A stretch of 64,000 nt of DNA from VBDM01 sp963699535 (lineage in GTDB: Bacteria; Pseudomonadota; Gammaproteobacteria; Burkholderiales; SG8-39). Under the pieces are notes generated by a model. That model did not search any database, was not told the DNA's origin, and saw only the letters and a list, made by a program, of their open reading frames with translations. The position numbers and the translations under genes were made by a program. The stretch spans positions 1 to 64,000 of the forward strand of contig CAVOUJ010000015.1 in NCBI GenBank assembly GCA_963699535.1, in the 5' to 3' direction. Positions within the stretch are counted from its first letter, which is position 1; each line of letters starts with the position of its first letter. Positions 52,083 to 59,421 of this stretch are shown here, piece after piece.

Positions 52083-53213
52083 CTAGTCGAGCTCCGTGGT
52101 CACATCGCGCGGCATTGCGGCCACAGTCTCCAGGTCGAAGTAGACCCGGCCGATCTCGCGGCCGTCGGTGGTTTCCACCTGGACCTTCCATGGCCCAGGC
52201 TGGTAGTTCGCCTTCACACCGTAGCCGCGGAAACCCTGCTCGCGGCCGCCGACGATCTTGATGGGAATCGTGTCCTGCAGGGCCCAGCCCCGGCCTCCGG
52301 GCTTCCAGTACCAGCGCATCTGCACCTCATCGGAGAAGCGCGCAGGCGAGAAGATGCGGAAGAACACGTACACCTTGTCGTCGGGCTGCGCGCGGAACTG
52401 CTGGTCGCCGTTGTGCCAGATGCGCCACCAGGGCCGCTCGTGCGTGAGACGGTACCCTTCCTCGGTACGCTCCACGGCGTGATAGACGCCGATGAAGGGG
52501 ATTGAGAGCGGCACCGGCGGGATCACCCGCAGGAGGTAGGACGCGAGAAAGCCCACGAGCACGCAACCCAGGGGCAGCAGGATCTGCCGCCGCGCTTGCG
52601 CGAAAAGCTCGGGCCTGCGCGACCGGATCCACCACGCCGCTGCAGCGGGCGGCAGGCAGCCGACGAGCATCGACAGCAGGAACACGCCGAGGCCGATCGT
52701 GCCGGCGACGACCGGCACCATGGCGGCGGAGAACGAGAGGAAGCACAGGGCGAGCAGCGCGAACTTGACGTGCATGCCGAGCGCCTTGAAGCGCCTGGAC
52801 TCGTTGGCGATGAGGAGCGCCACGAGAAACGCGAGGAACCCGAAGGACACCAGCAGCGACGAGCTCTTGAAGAAGAAGATGGCGTAGAGGTTCATCAGCG
52901 CGCCCAGGGCGAAGTGGATGAGCGCGGAGCGGTATTCGTAGTACCAGCGCTTCGGCGCGGGCAGTCGCGCGAGCTCGGGCGGCGGCGCGCCCTGCTCGAG
53001 GAACATGTGCAGCAGCACCGCGGTGATGGCGAGGAGGTACAACGCCTGCGGGCCGATGGTGAACCAGGAGTCGATGCTCCCGGTGGTCACGATGTCGAAA
53101 CCGAAACCGCCGGTGAAGAAAACGACCGCGACTTCGCGCTCGTTCTGTTCAAAATAGAGCTTGAGCCGCTGCAGTCCTCTAGGCGGCGCCGCGATCGCGT
53201 CGGGCTGCGTCAT
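52083..53213 (-). CDS. polytopic membrane protein with C-terminal DUF2914-like domain
   Basis: 377 aa. It starts MTQPDAIAAPPRGLQRLKLY. Seven or so helices follow (GPQALYLLAITAVLLHMFLE, ALIHFALGALMNLYAIFFFK, LALCFLSFSAAMVPVVAGTI, ILLPLGCVLVGFLASYLLRV). The soluble C-terminal part reads VYVFFRIFSPARFSDEVQMR, WYWKPGGRGWALQDTIPIKI and PGPWKVQVETTDGREIGRVY, a DUF2914-type beta domain. The ATG overlaps the TGA of the yqjK-like gene. Function unknown; probably envelope-related. Confidence 0.8.
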   Translation of the reverse strand: MTQPDAIAAPPRGLQRLKLYFEQNEREVAVVFFTGGFGFDIVTTGSIDSWFTIGPQALYLLAITAVLLHMFLEQGAPPPELARLPAPKRWYYEYRSALIHFALGALMNLYAIFFFKSSSLLVSFGFLAFLVALLIANESRRFKALGMHVKFALLALCFLSFSAAMVPVVAGTIGLGVFLLSMLVGCLPPAAAAWWIRSRRPELFAQARRQILLPLGCVLVGFLASYLLRVIPPVPLSIPFIGVYHAVERTEEGYRLTHERPWWRIWHNGDQQFRAQPDDKVYVFFRIFSPARFSDEVQMRWYWKPGGRGWALQDTIPIKIVGGREQGFRGYGVKANYQPGPWKVQVETTDGREIGRVYFDLETVAAMPRDVTTELD

Positions 53214-53446
53214 CGGTTGAGCAGCCGCCGGACGAGAACGTAGACGGCCCAGCCCCTGACCAACCAGCCGCGCAGCTTCGGGGACGACGTCAGCAGCGTG
53301 ACCGCGATCCCGGCGCCGAGCAGCAGCGGTTCGGCGGCCGCGCGCCGCACGCCCGCCACCGCGGCGGCGACTTCGCCGCGCTGCGCAGTCGAGCGCTCGA
53401 CGAGCGCCGTGCGCCGGCGCACCAAGGTGTCGAGGAAAGCCCTCAC
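53210..53446 (-). CDS. YqjK-like small membrane protein
   Basis: 78 aa: MRAFLDTLVRRRTALVERST, AQRGEVAAAVAGVRRAAAEP, then a hydrophobic stretch LLLGAGIAVTLLTSSPKLRG and WLVRGWAVYVLVRRLLNR. Third in the set yqjD-yqjE-yqjK; its ATG overlaps the yqjE stop and its TGA overlaps the next ATG, so all are likely co-translated. In E. coli the homologous operon is stress-related and ribosome/membrane-associated; the role here is inferred. Confidence 0.7.
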   Translation of the reverse strand: MRAFLDTLVRRRTALVERSTAQRGEVAAAVAGVRRAAAEPLLLGAGIAVTLLTSSPKLRGWLVRGWAVYVLVRRLLNR

Positions 53447-53802
53447 TCGCGCGGCTCCACCGCTTCGGCGTCGCGCCCGAGTTCAGCGAGGCTTGCGGCG
53501 AAGGGCAGCACCTTCGACTCGCGCCACACCCGCCAGCCGATGAATGCGGCGGCCGCGAGGAACGCGAGCGCGAGACCCGCCGACACCGCCACGCGGTGCT
53601 CCGGGGGCACCGCCATGACGAGCGCCACGGCGCCGAAGCCGAGCGCAAGCGCGGCGAGCAGGATCGCCGCCACCGCGCCGATCATAAGCAGCACCAGGCG
53701 CGCCAGCAGCTCCTGCATCTCGACGCTCAGCAGCTCGAGCCTGGTGCGCGCCAGGCCGAGCACCGTGGCGATCAGCGCCTGCGCGGATCTAAGCAGGCCC
53801 AT
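53443..53802 (-). CDS. YqjE-like phage-holin-superfamily membrane protein
   Basis: 119 aa with an amphipathic N-terminus MGLLRSAQALIATVLGLART, then RLELLSVEMQELLARLVLLM and two membrane helices (AAILLAALALGFGAVALVMA and VAVSAGLALAFLAAAAFIGW). The end is AELGRDAEAVEPRE. The motif RLELLSVEMQEE-like is characteristic of YqjE/holin 3_6 proteins. Middle gene of a three-gene operon with yqjD and yqjK. Confidence 0.82.
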   Translation of the reverse strand: MGLLRSAQALIATVLGLARTRLELLSVEMQELLARLVLLMIGAVAAILLAALALGFGAVALVMAVPPEHRVAVSAGLALAFLAAAAFIGWRVWRESKVLPFAASLAELGRDAEAVEPRE

Positions 53803-53804
53803 GG

Positions 53805-54041
53805 CTATTTCCGTCCGAGCAGCAGCCCGAGGAGCAGCCCCACGCCTGCGGCAATGCCGACGGCGGCCCACGGGTTCCTGCGCACCTGCTCGTCGATTTC
53901 TTTGGCGGCCTCGCGGGCGCTGTCACCCGCATCGCGCAGGTGCTCGCCGGACTCGGCGGCGGCGGTCTGCATCAGCGCTTCGGCTTCGCGCACCACTGCG
54001 CGCAGCTCGCCCATCAGCTTCTCAATCGTTGTGTCATCCAT
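53805..54041 (-). CDS. ElaB/YqjD/DUF883 family membrane-anchored protein
   Basis: 78 aa. A long helical N-terminus (MDDTTIEKLMGELRAVVREA, EALMQTAAAESGEHLRDAGD, SAREAAKEIDEQVRRNPW) and a glycine-zipper-like C-terminal helix AAVGIAAGVGLLLGLLLGRK. In E. coli, ElaB/YqjD proteins bind stationary-phase ribosomes at the membrane. First gene of the operon; it lies divergent to pilA. Confidence 0.85.
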   Translation of the reverse strand: MDDTTIEKLMGELRAVVREAEALMQTAAAESGEHLRDAGDSAREAAKEIDEQVRRNPWAAVGIAAGVGLLLGLLLGRK

Positions 54042-54056
54042 TTTGCGTCCCCCAAG

Positions 54057-54073
54057 TTGGCACGCCGATTGTA
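54057..54073 (+). promoter_or_regulatory. candidate sigma-54 promoter upstream of the pilin gene
   Basis: TTGGCAC-GCCGA-TTGTA matches the -24/-12 consensus TTGGCAC-N5-TTGCW except for T instead of C in the -12 part, with exact spacing. Orientation is toward pilA, 248 bp downstream. Pilin genes are commonly RpoN/PilR-dependent. The distance is long, and the site overlaps the upstream region of yqjD. Confidence 0.4.
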
Positions 54074-54320
54074 TATTCACCCGATCGCTCCAAAGACCGG
54101 CAGAGCGGTCTATTGGATAAATCGGGGACAATCTGTCCCAGGTTTGTCTGCCAATTAAGCCGTCCGCAAATCCCGGGGCCGCTCCCTCTGACCCCCATTC
54201 AATCCGGACATTTTTCCTGCTCGAACGGGACGTACGGGTACGATTTTTGCATTTTCCTGAGGTTGCAAGCAGTGAATATTGCCTGCCTTTTGAAGGGCTT
54301 ACGAGGAAAGGAGCTACCCA

Positions 54321-54803
54321 ATGCGTTATCTTCAGAAGGGCTTCACGCTGATCGAACTGATGATCGTGGTCGCGATCATCGGCATTCTGGCGGCGGTCGC
54401 GCTGCCAGCGTACCAGGACTACACCGTGCGGGCGAAGATGTCCGAGGTGATCCTGGCGATGAGCGCATGTCGCACGACCATCACCGAGGTGTATCAGACC
54501 GGCGGCACGCCGCCCCTGCAAGACCAGTGGAGCTGCGGCGAGTTGGGCGGTGGCGGCACACCCATTATTACCAAGTACGTGGCCGGCCTGTCCACCGATC
54601 CGAACGGCGTGGTGATTGCGACCGTCCAGGGCATCAGCAGCGTTGTCGATACCAAGATGGTCACGTTGATCCCGCTGTCCAGTGCTGGTACGCCGGCGAA
54701 TTCCGGCACCGACATGGGCGTTGGCCTGTACGGCTGGGTATGCGGCAGCACGGGCACCGACCTCGACAAGAAGTATCTGCCGGGCTCCTGCCGCGGCATA
54801 TAG
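54321..54803 (+). CDS. type IV pilin (PilA/PilE-like)
   Basis: 160 aa. The class III signal is clear: MRYLQKG|FTLIELMIVVAII with cleavage after G7, Phe+1 and Glu+5, then GILAAVALPAYQDYTVRAKM. The globular part has cysteines at CRTTI and WSCGELGG and a C-terminal disulfide-loop pair (YGWVCGSTG ... LPGSCRGI). A strong Shine-Dalgarno GGAAAGGAG lies about eight bases upstream. No other pilus genes are in the window. Confidence 0.93.
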   Translation: MRYLQKGFTLIELMIVVAIIGILAAVALPAYQDYTVRAKMSEVILAMSACRTTITEVYQTGGTPPLQDQWSCGELGGGGTPIITKYVAGLSTDPNGVVIATVQGISSVVDTKMVTLIPLSSAGTPANSGTDMGVGLYGWVCGSTGTDLDKKYLPGSCRGI

Positions 54804-54818
54804 GCAACAAATAGGAAC

Positions 54819-54840
54819 AAATGGGGACAGACCTCATTGA
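54819..54840. repeat. palindromic GGGGACAGACC repeat, second copy
   Basis: AAATGGGGACAGACCTCATT, one mismatch from the palindrome at 50,902-50,924. It lies just past the pilin stop and directly before repeat copy B. Confidence 0.6.
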
Positions 54841-54846
54841 ACAGAC

Positions 54847-55001
54847 GGCAAAGGAGCAGGGGGAACGCGCCCACTGAGCCGCACCTCCGGAAACCAGCCG
54901 CGTAACACGTATCGGCACTCATGCAGACTCCGCTTCGGCGGGGTTTGTCTTTGGTGGATTTGCCGACCTATTTGAATGAGAGCGATGGGGCGGAAGCGGC
55001 C
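54847..55001 (+). repeat. C-terminal-tail plus terminator repeat, copy B
   Basis: 155 bp similar to 59,770-59,925. It begins GGCAAAGGAGCAGGGGGAAC and encodes the tail AKEQGERAH followed by TGA, runs through GCGCCCACTGAGCCGCA, then the terminator core shared with copy A, GTGGATTTGCC, and ends CGGAAGCGGCC. Here the coding tail has no gene in front of it, so this copy is a displaced 3' module. Confidence 0.7.
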
Positions 55002-55016
55002 ACCGCTTTCATGTGT

Positions 55017-55586
55017 TTACCATCTGAAGACGGACAGGACCGAACGATGTCCCAGTCCAAGGTGCACCATCGCCGCGCCGGCGTGGATGCCGAGATAGGT
55101 CCACATGGCGGGACCCCAGAATTCGTGGAATTCCCTGACCGCACGAGTCACGCCGCTCATGGCGCCATTCCCGGCGATCCCGAAGAAGAGCACGACGCCG
55201 GTTGCGCCGAGGATGCTAGCCACCAGCAAACCGAGACCTTCGATCGCGCCCGCCAGGCTGTCGCTTTGCTCCGGGTCTCCCACCTGGAGCCTGAGAAGCT
55301 CGCGAGTATCGCTCACGACCGCATCCAGCCGCGCCCGGGAAAACCACGGAAAGAAATGTCCCATGCCCTTGTGCGCGTGGCCTGCCACGAAAACAATCCA
55401 ATGCAGGACCAGCACCACGAAGACGGCCATGCCGACCCATGCGTGCGCGTCGTAGCCGAACGCCTGCAGCGGCGTGAGCACCCGTCCCGGTCTCGGCGTT
55501 CTCATCACCAGACTTGACAGGAGCTCGAGCAAGATCCCGGCGGCGATCAGCGTATGCAGGATCCGCGTGAAGCGGCCGTATTTCAT
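55017..55586 (-). CDS. cytochrome b561-type membrane protein
   Basis: 190 aa, four-helix di-haem cytochrome b. It starts MKYGRFTRILHTLIAAGILL (His in ILHTL is a likely haem ligand), then FGYDAHAWVGMAVFVVLVLH, WIVFVAGHAHKGMGHFFPW, LLVASILGATGVVLFFGIAG and MWTYLGIHAGAAMVHLGLGH with further His ligands. It probably moves electrons from quinol to a periplasmic acceptor. It stands alone; its TAA at 55,017 lies just after repeat copy B. Confidence 0.88.
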   Translation of the reverse strand: MKYGRFTRILHTLIAAGILLELLSSLVMRTPRPGRVLTPLQAFGYDAHAWVGMAVFVVLVLHWIVFVAGHAHKGMGHFFPWFSRARLDAVVSDTRELLRLQVGDPEQSDSLAGAIEGLGLLVASILGATGVVLFFGIAGNGAMSGVTRAVREFHEFWGPAMWTYLGIHAGAAMVHLGLGHRSVLSVFRW

Positions 55587-55660
55587 GCGTCGCTCTTCGA
55601 AAAGACGAACCGCGCGGGAGTCTACAGTCCGGATCGGTCGGGAGAATTGATACAGGTCAA

Positions 55661-55686
55661 TTAAATGGGGACAGACCCCATCGAAA
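55661..55686. repeat. palindromic GGGGACAGACCCC repeat, third copy
   Basis: TTAAATGGGGACAGACCCCA followed by TCGAAA, between divergent cytochrome b561 and lapA genes. Same core as at 50,902. Confidence 0.65.
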
Positions 55687-55759
55687 GCGCGCGACGCCGC
55701 GAAGCCCCGGTCGTCCGAGTACAATCCCGGCCTAGACGCATCCAACGGAGGGGTGGGAC

Positions 55760-55984
55760 ATGAGCTTCAACCTGGTATTGGTTCTCGCACTCGCCGGAAT
55801 TGCCCTGATCTTCATTATCCAGAACGTAGCCGCGGTCGATGTGAACTTCCTGCTGTGGACGGTTTCCATGTCGCGCGCGTTGCTCATCATCTTCACCTTG
55901 GTAATCGGCTTTCTGCTCGGCTGGTTTCTGCACAGCTTGTATGCCTACCGGAGATCGAAGCCCGCGACGCCCAGGCACGGTTGA
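55760..55984 (+). CDS. LapA/DUF1049 family membrane protein
   Basis: 74 aa with two helices: FNLVLVLALAGIALIFIIQN and ALLIIFTLVIGFLLGWFLHS, separated by the family motif NVAAVDVNFLLWTVSMSRAL. The end is basic. A Shine-Dalgarno GGAGG lies about 11 bases upstream; a TACAAT -10-like box lies near 55,721. LapA (YciS-like) partners LapB in LPS assembly control in enterics; here it stands alone without lapB. Confidence 0.85.
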   Translation: MSFNLVLVLALAGIALIFIIQNVAAVDVNFLLWTVSMSRALLIIFTLVIGFLLGWFLHSLYAYRRSKPATPRHG

Positions 55985-56103
55985 TCGCTCAATCAAACAA
56001 GTAAACAGGGCCAGGGTCACATTTCCCTCAAACGCTCAGCTCGTTTGACGCTGCGCCGTTCTGTTAAGGTATACGGGACGCACTGTCCCCCAAGAGGAAC
56101 ACC

Positions 56104-57132
56104 ATGAGTCATGAAATTAAACAGGCCATTGCGTTGTTGTCCTTGCTCGCCGCGGTCGGCGCGTTTTCGTCGACAGGGCACGCGCAGTCCCCTTCGACAG
56201 GCCCTTCGACGGAACTCAGGACAGGCTCAGGACAGGCTTATCCTGCCAAGCCGATTCGCATGATCGTGCCCTGGAACCCCGGCGGCACGTCCGACACGAT
56301 CGCGCGCATCCTCGGGCAGAAGATGAACGAGACCTGGGGCCAGCCCATCGTGATCGACACGCGCGCCGGCGCGAGCGGCATCATCGGCACCGAAATCGCC
56401 ATGCGGGCGCCCGCCGACGGCTACACGCTGCTGCACGCCAACATGAGCCAGTGGGCGACGAATCCCAGCCTGTACAAGACGGCCTACGATACGCTGCGCG
56501 ACTTCGCGCCGGTGAGCATGGTCGCCACCGCTCCGCAATTGCTGGTGGTGTATCCGGGCGTGCCGGTGAAGTCGGTGCAGGACCTGATCCGGGTGGCGAA
56601 GGCCGAGCCGGGCAAGCTCAACTTCGGCTCCGGCGGCGCGGGAACGCTCGCGTACCCGGCGGGCGAACTGTTCAAGATGCTTGCAGGGGTGAACCTGGTG
56701 CACGTCCCGTACAAGGGGACCATCCTCGCGCTCACCGACCTCATGGGCGGCAGGGTGCAAGTGGTCTTCTCGGACATGCCGATCGCGCTGCCTCACGCCA
56801 AGACCGGAAAGGCCCGCGCGCTGGCGGTCACCAGCGCCAAACGCACGCCGCTGGTGCCGGAAATGCCGACGGTCGCGGAATCCGGCGTGCCGGGATACGC
56901 GCTCGAGAACTCCTGGGGCGTGTTTGCGCGGATCGGCGTGCCCCGGCAGATCGTCGAGAAGCTCAACGCGGAAATCGTGCGGGTGCACAAACTGCAGGAG
57001 GTCAAGGATCGCTACGCGACGTTCGGATTGGAATCCGTCAGCAGCACGCCTGAAAGGTTCGCAGAAGTCATTCGCGCCGACGCGGCCAAGTTCTCGAAGA
57101 TCATCCAGGCCACCGGCGCCAAAGTCGAGTGA
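56104..57132 (+). CDS. Bug-family solute-binding protein with in-frame repeat insertion
   Basis: 342 aa, periplasmic receptor like the other two in the window. Signal peptide MSHEIKQAIALLSLLAAVGA ... GHAQ. Residues 29-44 (SPSTGPSTELRTGSGQ) are encoded by a low-complexity repeat; then the normal mature start AYPAKPIRMIVPWNPGGTSD. Blocks: VIDTRAGASGIIGTEIAMRA, YDTLRDFAPVSMVATAPQLL, AEPGKLNFGSGGAGTLAYPA and VHVPYKGTILALTDLMGGRV. It ends IIQATGAKVE. No membrane subunits nearby. Ligand unknown. Confidence 0.93.
   Translation: MSHEIKQAIALLSLLAAVGAFSSTGHAQSPSTGPSTELRTGSGQAYPAKPIRMIVPWNPGGTSDTIARILGQKMNETWGQPIVIDTRAGASGIIGTEIAMRAPADGYTLLHANMSQWATNPSLYKTAYDTLRDFAPVSMVATAPQLLVVYPGVPVKSVQDLIRVAKAEPGKLNFGSGGAGTLAYPAGELFKMLAGVNLVHVPYKGTILALTDLMGGRVQVVFSDMPIALPHAKTGKARALAVTSAKRTPLVPEMPTVAESGVPGYALENSWGVFARIGVPRQIVEKLNAEIVRVHKLQEVKDRYATFGLESVSSTPERFAEVIRADAAKFSKIIQATGAKVE
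56190..56236 (+). repeat. CCTTCGAC/CTCAGGACAGG repeat inserted in a coding region
   Basis: CCTTCGACAGGCCCTTCGAC followed by GGAACTCAGGACAGGCTCAG and GACAGG: two CCTTCGAC units and two CTCAGGACAGG units in opposite orientation, able to form a hairpin. Its length keeps the frame and adds 16 residues exactly between the signal peptide and the mature N-terminus of the Bug protein. Confidence 0.75.
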
Positions 57133-57180
57133 AGTATCGAGTGATGCGAGTCAGTCGCACTCGGACCTATAAAAAACGGA

Positions 57181-57236
57181 GTAAATAGGGTAGGGTTCAC
57201 ATTTCAACCTAAAAAAGTGAACCCGGTCCCATTTAC
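57181..57236. repeat. REP-like hairpin 1 (GGGTTCAC ... GTGAACCC)
   Basis: GTAAATAGGGTAGGGTTCAC plus ATTT, a short loop, then GTGAACCCGGTCCCATTTAC: imperfect inverted repeat with a stem of about 20 bp. It lies between the Bug gene and an outer-membrane protein gene. Related hairpins are at 57,817 and 59,206, and a degenerate half-copy is at 56,001-56,027. Confidence 0.75.
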
Positions 57237-57261
57237 GCCAAGTCAATAACACACGGAGACC

Positions 57262-57795
57262 ATGACCATGAACAAGAAGCTGGCTGCCATCACCGTCGCC
57301 GCCATCGCGACTTTCGCATCGACCCCGCCGGCAACCGCGGCCGAGGCCACAGGAGCCGTCGCAGGAGCCTTCAGCAAGGGCCGCACACACTTTGTCATCA
57401 CCGCCGGCAACGGGTATGCATTCGATGAATCCTACCTCGTCCTCGGGGTGGGCGTGAGTCATTACCTCATCGATGGACTCAACGTCGGCCTGTCTCTCGA
57501 ATCGTGGTCCGGGTCGGATCCCGGCATGTACAAGGTCACGCCCTCGGTGCAGTATGTCTTTCACCAGATTCCAAAGCTGAACCCCTATGTCGGCGGATTC
57601 TATCGCCGCGCGTATATAGACGGTCTGCCGGACCTCAACTCCATGGGCGCGCGCGCCGGCGTCTATTTGACTGCCGGGCGCAATACCTATATCGGTATCG
57701 GCGCGGTCTATGAGTCGTACACCGATTGCAACAGTACCGTCTACCGCTCGTGCAACGACACCTATCCCGAGGTGAGCTTCACGATAGCGTTTTAG
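57262..57795 (+). CDS. outer-membrane beta-barrel protein
   Basis: 177 aa. Signal peptide from MNKKLAAITVAAIATFASTP to ATAAEA. Alternating hydrophobic strands of a small barrel follow: FVITAGNGYAFDESYLVLGV, GVSHYLIDGLNVGLSLESWS, KLNPYVGGFYRRAYIDGL and NTYIGIGAVYESYTDCNSTV. It ends YPEVSFTIAF with the terminal Phe expected for BAM-assembled proteins. A Cys pair (DCNSTVYRSCND) may form a loop disulfide. Flanked by REP-like hairpins on both sides. No specific function. Confidence 0.82.
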   Translation: MTMNKKLAAITVAAIATFASTPPATAAEATGAVAGAFSKGRTHFVITAGNGYAFDESYLVLGVGVSHYLIDGLNVGLSLESWSGSDPGMYKVTPSVQYVFHQIPKLNPYVGGFYRRAYIDGLPDLNSMGARAGVYLTAGRNTYIGIGAVYESYTDCNSTVYRSCNDTYPEVSFTIAF

Positions 57796-57816
57796 CCTGC
57801 GAACCGATAGTTATGC

Positions 57817-57871
57817 GCAAATGGGGCCGGGTTCAGATTTCAACCCAAAACGTGAATCCGGTCCCATTTGC
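57817..57871. repeat. REP-like hairpin 2
   Basis: GCAAATGGGGCCGGGTTCAG plus ATTTCAACCCAAAA and GTGAATCCGGTCCCATTTGC. The outer stem bases changed in concert (GCAAAT / ATTTGC instead of GTAAAT / ATTTAC), which supports selection on the hairpin. Confidence 0.75.
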
Positions 57872-57892
57872 GTTTATGGGTTCAACCTACTT

Positions 57893-58114
57893 AGAGCGCC
57901 TAACATAATGAAACGCGCGTGCGTTGCGAGTCAGAATCGTCGATAGCGCGACAAAGCTAGCGGCGATTCTGGCCGCAACCCCTTGTGGGCTGGCGCGATT
58001 TTGGCCGCGGCGCACCCACCCATTGATCAATAGTCAGGGTGCCACAATACGTGATGCCCGGCGCCAGCCAAAATCGTGACAGCGCAGCGTGTGTTTCATT
58101 ATGTTAGGCGCTCT
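57893..58114. repeat. 222-bp element with perfect 22-bp terminal inverted repeats (MITE-like or attC-like)
   Basis: AGAGCGCCTAACATAATGAA followed by AC (57,893-57,914) is repeated as its exact reverse complement at 58,093-58,114. Imperfect complementarity continues inward, and a second internal pair exists (CTGGCGCGATTTTGGC and GCCAGCCAAAATCG). Each arm contains an integron-like box, GCCTAAC and GTTAGGC. TTA flanks the arms on both sides if the outermost A/T is excluded, a possible 3-bp target duplication. The stop codon of the minus-strand dehydrogenase lies inside the right arm. Confidence 0.75.
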
Positions 58115-59012
58115 TATGGTTCTTGCCGACTTCCACGACGATTTCGTCGAATCGCTCGTAAAGACGTGAATAGTCGGTATCGGTCATGCCATGGGCGATC
58201 GCCACGTCGAGGAAGTCGCGGGTGACCGTGCCCAGCGGTACTTTCGTGTCAAGCGTGCCGGCCAGTCCGACCGCCATTGATAGATCCTTGCGCAGATTGT
58301 AAACGCGCGAACGGGCATCCCACTTGCCCGACAGAATATGCTTGGGGAAGCGAACTTCGCTGGCGTAGCTGCGGGCGTTCGACACGTTGAAGACATCGAT
58401 CATGTCGGCAAGCCTGATGCCGGCGCTTTCGGCCATGCGGCCGCCCTCGCAGGTCGCCAGAAAGATCGTGTGGCAGACCATGTTGTGGATGAGCTTCATG
58501 GTATGGCCGGCGCCGCTGCTGCCAAGGTAGAACGTGCGATCGGCAATCGGGTCGAGAAGGGTGCGCGTGCGTTCGAATGCCGCCTTGTCGCCGCCGATCA
58601 TCAGCGTCAGCGTCCCGGCATCGGCGCCCGTGGCACCGCCGCTCATGCCGGCGTCGAGATAGGCGATGCCGTGTGCCGCCGCGCGCGCGGCGAGTTTCTT
58701 GGTTGCAGCCGGATCCGAGGTCGTAAAGTCGTAGACGACGAGCCCCTCGGCTGCTCGCGCCAGAACGCCATCTTTGCCTTCAAAGCACGACGCGATCTCC
58801 GGCGTTGCCGGAACGACGAAGAAAATCGCGTTGCAGGCCGCCGCCATTTCACCGGGCGGTGCAATGTCGACGCCGGTTATTGCGCCAAATGCAGCACGGG
58901 CTGCAGGGGCAACATCCCACACCATGAGCGGCACGCCTGCTTTTTGAATATTGCGAGCAATGCCGCCGCCCATATTACCCAGTCCGACAACGCCAACTGT
59001 CTTTTCAATCAC
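58104..59012 (-). CDS. 3-hydroxyisobutyrate-dehydrogenase-family NAD(P)-dependent oxidoreductase
   Basis: About 302 aa from GTG 59,012 (Shine-Dalgarno-like TAGGAA upstream). Rossmann motif VGVVGLGNMGGGIARNIQKA, the beta-hydroxyacid dehydrogenase signature, NADP-binding loop NAIFFVVPATPEIASCF, substrate motif YLDAGMSGGATGADAGTLTL, and the catalytic-Lys helix GAGHTMKLIHNMV. It ends FDEIVVEVGKNHKSA, with its TAA inside the 22-bp arm of the adjacent inverted-repeat element. Substrate unknown. A longer open frame runs upstream to 59,129. Confidence 0.9.
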   Translation of the reverse strand: MIEKTVGVVGLGNMGGGIARNIQKAGVPLMVWDVAPAARAAFGAITGVDIAPPGEMAAACNAIFFVVPATPEIASCFEGKDGVLARAAEGLVVYDFTTSDPAATKKLAARAAAHGIAYLDAGMSGGATGADAGTLTLMIGGDKAAFERTRTLLDPIADRTFYLGSSGAGHTMKLIHNMVCHTIFLATCEGGRMAESAGIRLADMIDVFNVSNARSYASEVRFPKHILSGKWDARSRVYNLRKDLSMAVGLAGTLDTKVPLGTVTRDFLDVAIAHGMTDTDYSRLYERFDEIVVEVGKNHKSA

Positions 59013-59421
59013 GATTACATTCCTATAAAGGAATAGAAGGACAATGACTCCAACGCTTCTCTCGCACCCCGCCGGTCGCAGTGTTCCCGGGCCGCGTGGT
59101 GAGCTTACAGGCATTGCGCCCCGCGACATTTTGCTCCCACGATCGCACGATGGCCAATGCGCGTTACCTCAACGGGCCGCGTTTCGGCCCGACAAGTAAA
59201 CGAGAGTAAACGGGGTCGGGTTCACTTTTTGGGCTGAAATGTGAACCCGACCCCATTTACGGACCTATAGCAGCCGTTCAAGCGTATACACTGGCGAGTC
59301 TCACGCGATTCACCCAAGGATAACGATTCATGTCTAGAACCTTTTTTCGCAAGAAATGATTCGCTCGTGGTCAAGCAACGTTCCATCGCGGAAGAGGTTC
59401 CTGCAACCTTTTCTTCATTAG
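59013..59421. other. gene-free interval
   Basis: 409 bp between the dehydrogenase and two tiny membrane ORFs. It holds REP-like hairpin 3; the rest shows no convincing gene. Confidence 0.5.
59206..59260. repeat. REP-like hairpin 3
   Basis: GTAAACGGGGTCGGGTTCAC, a loop TTTTTGGGCTGAAAT, then GTGAACCCGACCCCATTTAC. It is the most regular of the three hairpins, with a stem of about 20 bp. Confidence 0.78.
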
